Shown here in pieces: positions 38,236 through 50,155 of a stretch of 64,000 nucleotides of DNA. The position numbers and the translations under genes are program-made. The DNA is from Palaemon carinicauda (taxonomy: Eukaryota; Arthropoda; Malacostraca; Decapoda; Palaemonidae). The stretch covers positions 203,384,977-203,448,976 of the forward strand of contig NC_090725.1 in assembly GCF_036898095.1 (NCBI RefSeq), given 5' to 3'. The notes beneath the pieces were generated by a model. It had not been told where the DNA came from and searched no databases. It saw nothing but the letters and a program-made list of their open reading frames with translations. Position 1 is the first letter of the stretch, and the number at the start of each line of letters is the position of its first letter.

Positions 38236-39420
38236 TCAGACGACTGGCTTTTAAGAGCTCCCACAAGTCGTCGCTGTCTGGAGATTTTCAAATGGACTAT
38301 GGATCTGACCAAGGAACTGGGCCTCCTGGTCAATTTTGAGGAGTCTCAGCTCGTCCCATCCCAGACCATTGTCTCCTTGGGTATGGATCTTCAGAGTCGA
38401 GCTTTTCGGACTTTTCCGTCGGCCCCAAGGATCTTCCAAGCCCTAGAATGCATCCAGAGCATGCTGAGAAGGAACCGATGCTCAGTCAGGTAGTGGATGA
38501 GTCTAACAGGGACACTTTCATCGCTGGCCCTGTTCATCGTGTTAGGGAGACTCCACCTCCCCCCCCCTTCAGTATCATCTAGTTGCTCACTGGATAAAGG
38601 ACATGACGCTAGAGACGGTCTCAGTTCCTGTTTCCGAAGAGAGGAGGTCTTCTCTCGCTTGGTGTAAGAACAGCTTTCTTCTCAAGGAAGTCTTTTTGGC
38701 TGTTCAGAAACACGACCGCCGTCTCCTCTCGGACGCATCAGACACGGGCTGGGGTGCGACTTTGGACGGACAAGAATGCTCGGGAACATGGAATCAGGAG
38801 CAAAGGACACTTCACATCAATTGCAAGGAGTTGTTGGCGGTTATTCTGGCCTTGATAAACTTCAAGTCCCTCCAGCTTAACAAAGTGGTGGAGGTGGACT
38901 CTGACAACACCACAGCCCTGGCTTACATCTTCAAGCAGGGAGGGACTCTTTCGTGGAAGTTGTTCTAGATCGCAAGGGACCTACTCATCTGGTCTAAAGA
39001 TCGAAAGCTAACTGGTAACGAGGTTCATTCAGGGCGGTATGAATGTCATGGCAGATCACCTCAGACGGAAGGGTCAGGTCATCCCCACAGAGTGGACCCT
39101 TCTCAAGAATATTTGCAGCAGACTTTGGGCCCTGTGGGGTCAGCCAACCATAGATCTGTTCACTACCTCGATAACCTAGAGACTCCTGTTGTATTGTTCT
39201 CCGATTCCAGACCCAGCAGCAGTTCACGTGGATGCTTTTCTGCTGGATTGGTTCCATCTCGACCTGTATGCATTCCCGCCGTTCAAGATTGTCAACAGGG
39301 TACTTCAGAAGTTCTCCTCTCACAAAGGGACACGGCTGACGTTGGTTGGCTCCGCTCTGGCCCGCGAGAGAATGGTTCTTAGAGGTACTGCAATGGCTGG
39401 TCGACATTCCCAGGACTCTT
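38236..39420 (+). pseudogene. DIRS C RT-RNase H-methyltransferase-like remnant
   Basis: Begins at the second half of the RT active-site box ('DDWLLRAPTSRRCLE') and continues through the thumb. Stops occur at 38338 (in another frame) and 38493. The RNase H part is open at 38603-38968 ('SDASDTGWGATLDG', 'VDSDNTTALAY'), followed by a stop and then the C-terminal block ('AFPPFK' near 39272). One base inserted near 39350 shifts the frame into YR. Confidence 0.82.
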
Positions 39421-40560
39421 CCTCTAGGAGTGAACCTTCTAAGTCTACCTCACGTAAAGAAGGTACACCCAATCCTCCACGCTCTTCGTCTGACTGCCTT
39501 CAGACTTTCGAAAGACTCTCAAGAGCTAGGGGCTTTTCGAAGGAGGCAGCCAGAGCGATTGCCAAAGCAAGGAGAACATCCACTCTCAGAATCTATCAGT
39601 CTCAAGGGGAAGTCTTCCGTAGCTGGTACAAGACCAATGCAGTTTCCTCAACCAGTACCACTGTAACCCAGATTGCTGACTTCCTGTTATATCTAAGGAA
39701 AGTAAGATCCCTTTCAGCTCCTACGATCAAGGGTTACAGAAGTATGTTGGCAGCGGTTTTCCGCCACAGAGGCTTGGATCTTTCCACCAACAAAGATCTA
39801 CAGGACCTCCCTAGGTCTTTTGAGACCTCAAAGGAACGTCGGTTGTCCACTCCAGGCTGGAATCTAGACGTGGTCCTAAGGTTCCTTATGTCATCAAGAT
39901 TTGAACCTCTCCAATCAGCCTCTTTTTAGGACCTCACATTAAAAACTCTTTTCCTCGTGTGCTTGACAACAGCTAAAAGAGTAAGTGAGATCCACTCCTT
40001 CAGCAGGATCATTGTTTTCACATCTGAAACGGCTACATGTTCCTTGCAGCTCGGTTTTTGCTAAACGAGCTTCCTTCACGTCCTTGGCCTAAGTCGTTCG
40101 AGATCCCAAGCCTGTCCAACTTGGTGGGGAATGATCTGAAGAGAGTACTTTGCCCAGTTAGAGCTCTTAGGTACTATCTAAAAAGGTCTTAACCTTTACA
40201 AGGACAATCAGAAGCCTTATAGTGTGCTATCAAGAAACCTTCTTTTCCAAGTTCTAAGAACTCAGTTTCTTACTATTCAGGCTTCTGATTAGAGAAACAC
40301 ATTCTCATCTGAAGGAAGAAGACCTTGCTTTGCTGAAGGTAAGGACACATGAAGTGGGAGCTGTGGCTACTTCAGTGGCCTTCAAACAGAGCCATTCTCT
40401 GCAGAGTGTTATGGATGCAACCTATTGGAGAAGCAAGTCAGTGTTCGCATCATTCTATCTCAAAGATGTCCAGTCTCTTTACGAGTACTGCTACACCCTG
40501 GGACCATTCGTAACAACGAATGCAGTAGTAGGCGAGGGCTCAGCCACTACATTCCCATAA
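39420..40560 (+). pseudogene. DIRS C tyrosine recombinase remnant
   Basis: The N-terminal part is open to 39929 ('SAPTIKGYRSMLAAV'). It is then interrupted by stops (39927-39929 and near 40190-40220) and a deletion near 40060. The C-terminal part at 40330-40560 keeps 'THEVGAVATS', in which the catalytic Arg of H-x-x-R is Gly, and 'FASFYLKD' with Tyr. It cannot encode an active enzyme. Confidence 0.85.
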
Positions 40561-40947
40561 TCCCATAACCTTTTAACCTTTCTCTTGAATACTTTTTATG
40601 GGTTGTACGGTCGGCTAAGAAGCCTTCCACATCCTTGTTGATTTGGCGGGTGGTCAATTCTTTCTTGAGAAGCGCCGAGGTTAAAGGTTGTGATGAGGTC
40701 CTTTAGTATGGGTTGCAGCCCTGTATACTTTAGCACCTTTGAGTTGATTCAGCCTCCCAAGAGGAACGCTGCGCTCAGTAAGGAAGACGATCTTATTAAA
40801 GGCAGAGTAACGGTTCAAGTCGACTTCCTTACCAGGTACTTATTATTTCATTGTTATTGTGGATAACTGATTATATGAAATACGGGATACTTAGCTATCC
40901 TTTAGTCTTGTACACTGGTTTTTCACCCACCCCCCTGGGTGTGAATC

Positions 40948-41277
40948 AGCTACATGATTATCGGGTAAGTTTAATATTGAAAAATGTTATTTTTATTAGT
41001 AAAATAAATTTTTGAATGTACTTACCCGATAATCATGATTTAATCGACCCTCCCTTCCTCCCCATAGAGAACCAGTGGACCGAGGAAAAATTGAGGAGGT
41101 GTCAACAAGAAGTACTATAGTACCTGGCCACAGGTGGCGCTGGTGAGTACACCCCCTTCTAGTATTGTGATAGCTGGCGTATCCCTCCATAGAATTCTGT
41201 CGGGCAACGGAGTTGACAGCTACATGATTATCGGGTAAGTACATTCAAAAATTTATTTTACTAATAAAAATAACATT
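40948..41277. repeat. DIRS C internal complementary region and right inverted terminal repeat
   Basis: The ICR at 40948-41037 and right repeat at about 41083-41277 have the same layout as in B. The right repeat matches the inverse of 27865-28025. The element ends at AACATT, after which Tigger1 sequence resumes. Confidence 0.88.
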
Positions 41278-41411
41278 GTTATCATATATACATGTACATG
41301 TACACGAAAAATGTACGTATTCCAAAAATAGGGAGGGAACCTACTTCGCGGTTTTTCACCTATCGCGGTCGGTTCTGGTCCCCATTAACCACGATAGGTG
41401 AGGGATTACTG

Positions 41412-42457
41412 TAATTGTTTTTTTTTTTTTTTTTTTTCATATATTGACACGGAGTTTCCATGGATTGTGTTTCACATACTTGTCCCCAGAAACAAGTGAA
41501 CATAAAGTGGCATAGAAAAGTTTTCAGTGGCAGCCAAACTTTTAAGTGTTGTCAACGTCCAAACCCGGCTGACTGTTCATGCAGATAATGAACCACAGTG
41601 TTGCTGGGTTCTCCTTTAAGCTTGAAGTTTTTTCTGTCATAAGCTTAGAACTTTCTCTGGATAATATCTACATTAAACAGAAAGGCTCTATCTTGATGTT
41701 AACATTTAGAAATTTGCATCACAAACCAGATAGGGCTTTATCCTGAAAAAGGGCTCATAGTGATATATCTCTTTTTGTGTGTGACTAACAATGATTGTAG
41801 CTGCCGGAGTTGGCTGCTGAAAACATTTTGTGACTGGACGTTTAGTGTAACGGTAGTGTTGTTTGAGATAGTTGGACCACCCAGGCAGTACATACGGTGG
41901 CGTTTATTATGCACTATAACATGCAGATGTTTGTAGCATAGCTTTAGGAACTTACTGTATTGTATTTGATATGCTATTTAGCCATCCCCTCTGGGTGTAA
42001 CACTGAGGATTGTAAGTTTTTTTCTCTTTCTCTCAGGAATGATATAAACTTTTTTCCTCTTCCCAAAATAAATATTATTCTTGTTTTTATGAAGACAGCA
42101 TTTCATTCCAGTACCTTACACCATTGTGTCCCCTTCTCAGCCACTATTTTTTTTTTTCTCAGTATCATTGTTTTTTTGTACTTAACCTGAAAATGGCTTA
42201 CCTTTGAATAATATAATGCAATTATATTTTTAGCTGGGTCCCCTTGCCCAGTATAAATCAAGGGGTGGTGTCCAGTGCTCCGTTCTCTTGACCTGTTATC
42301 TAGATTTTTTGGTGTGCCACCGTTTTATCTTTTTTGTGTAGTGAACGTTGGAGTGTGGTCGGCATTCGGACACTAGGCAGTTTGGGTGCTACCTCTGGCC
42401 ACAGTCCGCAAACCATTACAGCGGCTCCCAAGATCCCGTTATCAGTAATTTCACTTA
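41412..42457. other. Intronic sequence between Tigger1 and Tigger2
   Basis: About 1.0 kb bounded by TA target dinucleotides (41412-41413 and 42456-42457). It contains a poly-T run (about 41419-41441) but no supported gene. It may be WDR6 intron or the linker of the split gypsy element. Confidence 0.55.
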
Positions 42458-43291
42458 CAGTGAGCCCTCGCTACTTCGCGGTTCGACTTTCGCGGATTCA
42501 CCACTTCGCGGATTTTTTTCATAACGCATGTATATACACATATCGCGGATTTTCCGGAAATTTCGAAAATACCACGATATATTAAGACCCCAAATACTGT
42601 ACGTACAGTACTGTATTTCGTTAATTCCATTAATACTGTAATTAGTAATATCTGCTCTTACTGATGGTTCATTGCATTACATACGACATATAATTCAGTA
42701 CAGAAAGAAATAAAACACGAAAAGAGAATGTGATCATACGATAATTCAGTATACAGTACGTAGTAAAATTAAATCGAACATGAAACGCAAATCAGATGCA
42801 GTCATACCGTATTTGAATGGTGTAAGGCTGCTGATGGCTACTACTACAAATGTAATGGATGTGCATCTTTTCCATGAATCTTTTGTATGTATACGTACGT
42901 TGTACTGCATCCAATAATATTCTTTGTTGCAAAAATCACATCTCAAATAAGCATAAATATCCTACAACAAAACTAAGCATAAAATAGCGTACGTAAAGCT
43001 GTATATGTAGTACCTTGTATTTGAATTGGTAACTACTACGTAGCATGTAAGACAGACTGTGATTGGTTCAAGTGCTGATAGATGACGAATCAGAACCCAA
43101 GTTTTGAAATCTAGCCTGTGATTGGTGTTTTGACCGCTTCTCCAACCCGCAGCATCTTTTCACGGCCACTTCGTTCGCCGCTCTCTCGCCGGGTAGATGC
43201 TGCTACGTTATTGTGAACTTTAATCTGTGCTCTGCGTGACCGTTTTAAGTTGAACTTTTTGTTGAACTTTCTGTTTAACCCCTACTGTACA

Positions 43292-45161
43292 ATGGCTCCC
43301 AAGCATTCTGCTTCTGCTAAGGCTGGTAGTGAGCCTAAACGCCACCGAAAGATGATGACGATTGCTGAGAAGGTGACGCTTCTCGATATGTTAAAAGAAG
43401 GCAGAAGTTACGCGGCCGCAGCCCGCCATTTTGGAGTGAACGAATCCACCGTTCGCTACATCAAGAAGGACGAGGCGAACATTAGAAAGACGGCTGCCAT
43501 CACCTTTAGCAGATCAGCGAAGCGAGTCGTTACCACGCGTAATAAAACGATCGTACGTATGGAAGGTGCTTTAGCAGTGTGGATTGCCGACTGCTGGAAG
43601 AAGAACATAGCCTTGGATACGAACACCATCCGAACCAAGGCTTTGGGCTTGTATGAGAATTTTGCGGCAAAGGAACCTCAAGACGACGATGGCGACCATG
43701 CTGAAGAAGATGATGATGTAGATGAACCTCAACCAGGGACATGCACTGATTCCCAGCCTCAGAAACAACGTTTTTCCGCCAGCAAAGGATGGTTCGCGAA
43801 GTTTCAGAAACGCTTCGGCCTGAAAAGCGTTTCCCTGCATGGCGAGGCTGCTTCCGCTGACACTGCCGCTGCTGAAACTTACGCGAAAGAGACGTTCAAG
43901 AACATTATCGCTGAAGGTGGATACAAGCCAGAACAAGTGTTTAATATGGATGAGACCGGCTTGTTTTAGAAGAGAATGCCGTCGCGAACTTTCCTGTTCA
44001 AAGAAGAAGCCAAAGCCTCTGGCTTTAAAGCATTCAAAGATCGTGTTACCCTCGTGATGTGTGGCAATGCTGCTGGATTTTTGCTGAAGGCGGGGCTTAT
44101 TTACAAGTCGAAAAATCCTCGCGCTTTGAAAAATAAAAATAAGAATCTCCTTCCCGCATAATCAAAAAGCATGGATTACAAAGATGCTGACCTCCAACTG
44201 GTTCCACCAGTGTTTTATCCCGCAAGTCAGCAAATATCTCGTAGAGAAGGGCTTGCCATTTAAGATCCTTCTCCTTATGGATAACGCTGGTGGACACGCA
44301 ACTGATCTATCGTATGAGGGCATTCAGGTTGAGTTCCTGCCACCCAACACCACGTCATTAATTCAACCGATGGACCAGGGGGTTATCAGGGCGTTCAAGG
44401 CCCTCTACACGAAGAATACCTTGGCGGACCTCGTTGCGTGTGTGGATGCTGCCCAAGAAGATGAAGATGAAAATTTCAATTTGAAGGCGTACTGGCGGAA
44501 GTACACAATAGCCACGTGCCTGCAGAACATCCAGAAGGCACTGCAAGAAATGAAACCTGCTACTGTCAATGCGAGCTGGAAGAAGTTGTGGCCCCAGATT
44601 GTTTACGATGACGAGGGATTTACACCGTCTGAGATTCAACACTCTGCAATACGCAAATCTGTGCAGTTGGCTGCGATAATTGGAGGTGACGGGTTTGGCG
44701 ACATGACGACTGAAGACGTCGACGAGTTGTTGGACTGCCATTCCCAGCTGCTAACTGACGCAGACCTAGAAGACCTGACGAAATCGGCCAGTGAAGAAGA
44801 CAGTGAAACGCAGGAAGAGACCCAAGAAAATGTCGAAGAAACAGGCTTAACATTAGAACGGCTTGCCAAGTTCTGCAACCATGTGAAGGAGGTGAAAGAA
44901 ATGTCGCAAGAGTGGGACGAGGATATGGTTCGGTCTATGCAATTCTGCAACAAGATCGATGACATCATGACTCCCTACAGGATGCTCTTCGATCGAAAAA
45001 AGAAGCAGTGGCAGCAACTTCCGATCACAATGTTCTTCCAGCCTCGCAAAAAAGAGCCAGTTCCTCCTGCTACTACGCCTTCGGAAGAAATTGAAGAAGT
45101 GTCCCAGGAAGAAGTTGAAGAGGTGTCCCAGGAAAAGACACCTCCGTCTGAAGAGACGTAA
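43292..45161 (+). pseudogene. Tigger/jerky-type transposase (Tigger2), disrupted
   Basis: Start ATG 43292. The helix-turn-helix ('EKVTLLDMLKEGRSYAAAAR', 'FGVNESTVRYIKK') is followed by a CENP-B-like part and the DDE domain: 'NMDETGLF' near 43945, 'LLMDNAGGH' near 44278 and 'PMDQGVIRAF' near 44369. Lesions: a TAG at 43967-43969 where Tigger1 has Trp (one base change), and a deletion of about 11 bases near 44155-44165 that changes frame. The third part (44184-45161) is open to the end and has an acidic, Glu-rich C-terminal tail. Confidence 0.87.
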
Positions 45162-45465
45162 AATACTATCATTGGCTGCACAGTAGAAGACATCATCAGC
45201 TTCATCATCATCATTTCTACTGTGCAGCAAATTCATCGCCATCATCATTCAAGTTTTTCTTCAACTTCTTTCGTGGTGAGTACAGTAACAATCTTTATTT
45301 TTTACTTTAATATTCTAACATTTTAATATTTGTGCCTGTTTTAGTTTAGTACTGTATGCATTACGTTAAAGGGAAGGTTTTAAAAGTCTGAATACTGTAT
45401 ATATATTATAACCTATCATATTTTTTTTTTTTAAATTTACATTTACGTACGTAAAACAACACACA

Positions 45466-45561
<96 letters not shown>
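45466..45561. repeat. (CT)n microsatellite in the Tigger2 3' tail
   Basis: About 90 bp of CT repeats preceded by a short CA run, just upstream of the D3 insertion point. Confidence 0.97.
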
Positions 45562-45640
45562 GTAAATTGTTTTCCTGCTTTGCTACATATGTACTGTATG
45601 ATTTTATATAGATACGGTAAATAATATTTTTAATAACATA

Positions 45641-46012
45641 TTTTTTGGGCTCAAGCCATGTCGTCCTGATGGAAGTTCCTTAAAGGCAGCTTCCTAGGGT
45701 ATATTACAACTACGGCGATATTCCCAGAGAATTTACCTTAAGGTACCCAGAATTCTAACTCCTGGAGCGAGTATCCCTAAAAAAGACCTTAGGGATATCG
45801 TAAATATCAGTGGACGTATTCTTGACACGCCTCATAGCAATCTATACCCCGAATAGAGTTAACACTTCGTAGGGGTCAAATGGCAAGAAAACGAAAACGA
45901 TAAGAAAGGGGGGAGCCGTTCGTAAGGCATCTCTCCTCCCCGTTTCGAAAGCGTGCCCTGCGCCGCTCGCGGCGCCATCTGTATTCCTTTTTGCGTAGCT
46001 ATACGACTCGGT
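45641..46012. repeat. DIRS D3 left inverted terminal repeat
   Basis: About 370 bp found inverted at 54063-54457, for example 'GGCATCTCTCCTCCCCGTTT' here against its reverse complement near 54120. The first 40 bases are also reverse-complemented in the ICR. Confidence 0.9.
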
Positions 46013-48196
46013 GTTATTCCCTGTGTTACTACCAAAATCTTGGATTTTCTCGTTGATAATGCTTTCTCCAACTTCTTCTGCCTCGGATAAGTTGAGTACT
46101 ATTTCTTTTATGTATAAATGTAGGCTCTTGTTTAAAATTAAAGTAATTAAAAGAGTTATCTTTGATACAAGAGCTGTTGCCTGCTGGAGGCATCATGGAT
46201 GCTGTCGCTCGCTAGAATAGGATTTATTTGTTAGCAAGAGCGACGTTCCCAGCCCCTTTGCGCTTTAATAATTAGCTGCTTAGCTTAATTAGGAATTCTG
46301 TTATGATGCGATAGTAGTGTGCCTGGCGAAAGTTTTGCCTAGGCTGACCAACACTAGTCTTCGTAGGCTAGCTGTTGGCCCTTGTACTTCCTGCATGATA
46401 ATTAGTCTTCCAAGTGTGATTTTATATTGCTTTAAGCGTTAGGCAACGTTATACATATAAGCCTTTTTCGAGTACTTTCCAAGATAGTATTGGAGTGAGT
46501 TTCGGTGAATTAGGTAATCGATTCTCTTAGTGCCTAGGCTAGGTTGTCTTAGGTCATTATAATATTATCTGTTTCCCCGTTTGCTCCCTTCTCTTCGGGG
46601 AAGGGGCAAACCCTTTCCCTCTGTTTAAGCCTTAGGCTTAACTCTAGTGGTTTGTTTGAATTAAATTTCAAATATATCTATGCTGGAGTAGTACTGTACC
46701 TTCCTGTTCCAACTGAATTGGTTCAGAGGGGGACAGTACAACAGTGTATTAGTCTGAGTCCGGGTTGGTCTAGCGTGGGGCAGAGTCTCCCTTGCTGACT
46801 GACACGGGCATAAGGGGTTTATCCCCCTTGGATCACCTTGTTGGGTTCCAGTAGTGATCCCTTCGCTCGGTGACCCCTCAGACTTGTCCTCTTGCCGTTC
46901 TGGATTCGGGATATGTTCCCTTTTCTGGAATAGCAATTCCTTCCTTGCCTTGGTTTTAGGGAGGCAGCCAGTAGTGCCGGCCTCCCTCTCGGGATTTCTC
47001 TGACTGAGATGAGCTCTCTTAGTTGGGAATGACCCTTAACCAAGGCAAGGTTGGATAGGACCCTCTGTCCTTCCCTTCTATTTTTCCGTTTCCTTTGTGT
47101 CAGTCGTCCGCATCCGTACCTAGCCTAGGTTAGGATGGGGAACTGACGTGGTCCCCTGTCGGCCGGCAGAGTGTGCCGACCGGCAGAGACCCTTTCTTTT
47201 GAGTGCTGCCCGGTCCTTTCTTGGTCCCTCCACCGCTGCCGTCTGTAGATTCAGTAAGCTGCGGTTAGGAAGCCTGACTTAGTTTCTCCCCTTCCTCTCG
47301 GCACTCTTTCGGGTGCCGGGCACAGAGGCTCATAGCCTCTTAGCCCGGCACTCATTCTGTTGTCTTCTTATGTGTTGTCCTTGCCGTCTGCCGGCCTACA
47401 GGCTGGCCGCCGGTGGGGGGGGTGTTCTCCAGTTCTCTTGCTGTCGGTCGGCGATGGTTATATACCTTTGCCGGCCGGTCTCTCGCTCATCTGCCGGCCA
47501 CTATGAGTGGCGGCCGGCAGCCGAGCGCTACCTGGTGTGGAGGCCAGCCGGCAGGGTTTGCTTACCGCTGCCGGCCGGCCTGCTACACTGCCCGGTTAGC
47601 CGGCCACTAAGAGTGATGGCCGGCAACGCAGTGCTACCCGGGTGGCTGCGGACTGGCAACCACTGCCGGCCGGTTCAGGCATGGGATCTGGAGTTCTCCC
47701 CAATAAGGGTGATCTGGAGTTGTGTACTTGAGATCTACCTTTGGAAAAAACGGGGGGGGGGGGGGGGGGGGTACTGACCGGCAATAGCCGGCCGGCACAC
47801 CACCCTCATGTACTGTATCAGTTCTTTCTTGAGTGGTGTATTCAACCAAGGGAGACCATGATATAGTAGGTTACAACACTGTCTTTTCTAACTTACTTGT
47901 GTGACTTTGTGCAATCACTTGGTGTCGCCTTACAAGGATAAAAAGAGAATTCTTTTCATCCCTGGCCAAAATGGTAAAATTTTACCTTAGGTGTGAGCTA
48001 CACCTAATTTCCTTGGGAAATATGATCTCTGGTTATTCTAGTAAAGACTAACTACGTGACTTTTGGCTGGTGGGCTTCCACAGGTGATTGTGTGGGTTTC
48101 ACAAGTAGGTGTCTTTCCCTTATTCTTTGTGAATACTCATATGTACATGTGAATTGAAATTCACTTGATATTCATGGAAATTTTCTTCTTTTACAG
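46013..48196 (+). other. D3 5' leader with GCCGGC-rich segment and a 20-G run
   Basis: Long leader. A short ORF begins at ATG 46049 ('MLSPTSSASDKLST'), matching the D2 leader ORF in position and 'KLST', with a GTTGAGT donor-like sequence inside. From about 47150 to 47810 the sequence is rich in GCCGGC/CCGGCCGG palindromes and ends in a run of 20 G at 47752-47771. A polypyrimidine tract and acceptor TTTTACAG end at 48196, directly before the gag reading frame. No full-length coding sequence is supported in it. Confidence 0.6.
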
Positions 48197-50155
48197 GAGG
48201 AGCACCCGAAGTGTGATAGTGTCTTCTGCAATGTCCGCAGCAAGAACTTTTGCGGACATGTCTCGTGTAGGAGGCACGCGGCTTGTGCAGCCTCCAATGA
48301 TGACCATCGCTACTGGGATCCGCAGGTATGTGCAGTATGTATTAACCTGCTATCAGAGGCTTTTGAATCCCCTAGGTCGGCGGAGTCAAGGGATGCAGCG
48401 AGGGAGAAGCTCCGTTTATGGGTAAGGGGTTTTCAGAAGAACACCACTGGACCTTATCTTCCTAATGAGAAGATGAGGGCATACCTCTTTCCCAAAGCTT
48501 CCACTGACGCTGTTGTTCCCCAGCCTCGGCCGGAGATCCCTCTCGTCCAGATCCCAGTGGAGGAGGATGTTGCGGATGCCATGCAGGACATCCAGTTGGA
48601 TGACAAGATGTCTGACTTGTCCGATCGTGCGGAACAGGATCTCCTCGCAGAGGGTGAGGAGGAGGATCAAGACCCTATTGCCGTGGAGGAAGAGGTTCCC
48701 GTACCTTCAGACGTTCCGGTTCAGATCCCTGAACCTATCCCCTCTGCCTCGTCCGCTCTTCCAGCAGAGCTGGGACAGGCTCTCTCTTCCATCGTTGGTA
48801 TGATCCAACAGATGCAGAGGGAGAATAATCAGAAGGCCGCTACTTTGGAGCTCCAGATGCAGAAGATCACAGCATCACGTGGACCTCCAAAGAAGCTCAA
48901 CGTGAAGGACCTTCCTCTGTGCTCGGATGCCAACCCGTGGAGATATGCCGAGCACATGCCGATGACGATCGGGAAGATCGTCATGTCGGAGAAACTGGGC
49001 TCAGTTCCCCTTGAGGAGGTGGAATTCTGGCCCAGTAGAGGGGCCTACCCGGACTGTTATGTCCGTCTGAAGAAGGAGCCAGCCTCGAAGGAGGAGATGG
49101 AACCGAAGGAGGTGATCATCCTGGATCACTCCAAGGCTCAAGCTACCCTAACAGCTGCATTGAAGGAGAGGGGGTTCTCAAACTCTAAAGTTGCTGCTCT
49201 GAGTAAGAAGCACCCCTCCTTTGTATCCTCCCCGGCTAGGGCCTTCCCCTTTATGCAGAAAGGGTTCGCGGCTGTCTTGAAGGCGGTTGAAGCTGGCAAA
49301 CCGTGTCCATCTCTGGAGGAATGCAAACCACTGTCGTTGGCCTTGCCGCTGGATAATAAGGACTGGAAGGAGGTGCACCTCACTTTCTCGGTTGGGAAGT
49401 TGGACGCCGACATTGCAGGTCAGCAGTTCGGCGAAAACCTTCCCAAGTTGTCGGAATTCCTCCTACGGAGGGAATTGGACACAAAGGAGCGCCTGGCAGC
49501 CTCGATGTCTCTCCAGACTAACATGGAGACAATGGCTAGCGACCCCAAGATGCCTGAGATGTTCATGGTCATGGCCAAGATCCATCTGGCCACGGTGACT
49601 AAGGACCTCTACTGCTTTGTCAAAGCGAGGAGGGCCTGTAGAGAGTTTGTTTTCGCCTCGGCCACAGTGAGGCATGAACCCAAGAGGCTCATTTCATCTA
49701 GCATCTGGGGTAAAGATCTCTTTCCCAACGATGTGGTCAAAGAGGTGGTGGACAAGGCAGCCACTGAGAACCGTAATCTTCTCCTTAAGTGGGGCCTGTC
49801 CCTTAAGAGGAAGTCTTCTCCTGATGAGGGCCCTCAGCCGAAAGGAAAGGCGAAGAAATCGAGGTTTTCCTCCCGTCCAGCCAAGCCTTTCAGACCACAA
49901 AGACAGCAGCAGCAGCAGCCAGCTTTGCCTCCGGTACCACAACTGGTAGCCCAGACCCCGACCACCTTCCAATGGGTACCCCAAGCCGTGTCATCAGCAT
50001 CCCCGGCATTCAATCCAGTGTTCGAAGGGCAATCGACCACGTTTCGAGCAAAGCCCAGAGGTGCAGCCAGAGGTTCGGCGAGACGCCCCTCTAGGGGACG
50101 AGGATTCAGAGGTGGTCGCGGCCAGGGAGGCAAGACTGCAGGGCAGTCAAAGTGA
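48197..50155 (+). CDS. DIRS gag-like protein of element D3
   Basis: The open frame starts right after the acceptor at 48196 and codes the C-x4-C-x7-CGH-x2-C-x2-H-A-x-C ... W-D-P-x2-C-x2-C module before any ATG; the first in-frame ATG is only at 48473. The initiator must therefore come from an upstream exon, or the module is not translated. It continues with an acidic region, a helical stretch near 48770-48860 ('IVGMIQQMQRENNQK'), a conserved core ('ANPWRYAEHMPMT', 'VRHEPKRLISSSIWGKDLFP') and an Arg/Gly/Gln-rich tail. It ends in TGA at 50153-50155; after this stop the same frame stays open into the RT region. Confidence 0.8.
   Translation, partial: EEHPKCDSVFCNVRSKNFCGHVSCRRHAACAASNDDHRYWDPQVCAVCINLLSEAFESPRSAESRDAAREKLRLWVRGFQKNTTGPYLPNEKMRAYLFPKASTDAVVPQPRPEIPLVQIPVEEDVADAMQDIQLDDKMSDLSDRAEQDLLAEGEEEDQDPIAVEEEVPVPSDVPVQIPEPIPSASSALPAELGQALSSIVGMIQQMQRENNQKAATLELQMQKITASRGPPKKLNVKDLPLCSDANPWRYAEHMPMTIGKIVMSEKLGSVPLEEVEFWPSRGAYPDCYVRLKKEPASKEEMEPKEVIILDHSKAQATLTAALKERGFSNSKVAALSKKHPSFVSSPARAFPFMQKGFAAVLKAVEAGKPCPSLEECKPLSLALPLDNKDWKEVHLTFSVGKLDADIAGQQFGENLPKLSEFLLRRELDTKERLAASMSLQTNMETMASDPKMPEMFMVMAKIHLATVTKDLYCFVKARRACREFVFASATVRHEPKRLISSSIWGKDLFPNDVVKEVVDKAATENRNLLLKWGLSLKRKSSPDEGPQPKGKAKKSRFSSRPAKPFRPQRQQQQQPALPPVPQLVAQTPTTFQWVPQAVSSASPAFNPVFEGQSTTFRAKPRGAARGSARRPSRGRGFRGGRGQGGKTAGQSK

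Larger units (their letters stand above)
27851..41277 (+). mobile_element. DIRS element C, interrupted by B and degraded
   Basis: Left end 'TTTTTCAATATTAAAC' at 27851 and right end 'AATAACATT' near 41277 lie inside Tigger1. The element is split by the B insertion at 28717/35477. It keeps the left repeat and 5' leader, a scrambled gag, a 5'-deleted RT, a broken YR, an ICR (40948-41037) and a right repeat. It is the same lineage as A and B and older than B, since B lies inside it. Many stops show it is dead. Confidence 0.86.
25183..41411 (+). mobile_element. Tigger1 (pogo/Tc1-mariner superfamily), interrupted by DIRS C and B
   Basis: The left terminus 'CAGTAATCCCTCGCCATTTC' at 25183 and the right terminus, whose reverse complement begins 'CAGTAATCCCTCACCTATCG', at 41411 are flanked by TA on both sides (25181-25182, 41412-41413), the target site of Tc1/mariner elements. 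Its own sequence is 25183-27850 and 41278-41411, about 2.8 kb; the rest is the nested DIRS pair. It carries a broken transposase gene. GC-rich promoter-like sequence lies between the left end and the start codon. Confidence 0.9.

Noticed and set aside
44853..45248. - strand ORF of 131 codons opposite the Tigger2 transposase end
   Set aside because: Shadow of the acidic Glu-rich C-terminal tail.
47313..47849. ORFs in the GCCGGC-rich D3 leader
   Set aside because: They are explained by the high GC content, overlap in several frames and are not seen in D2.
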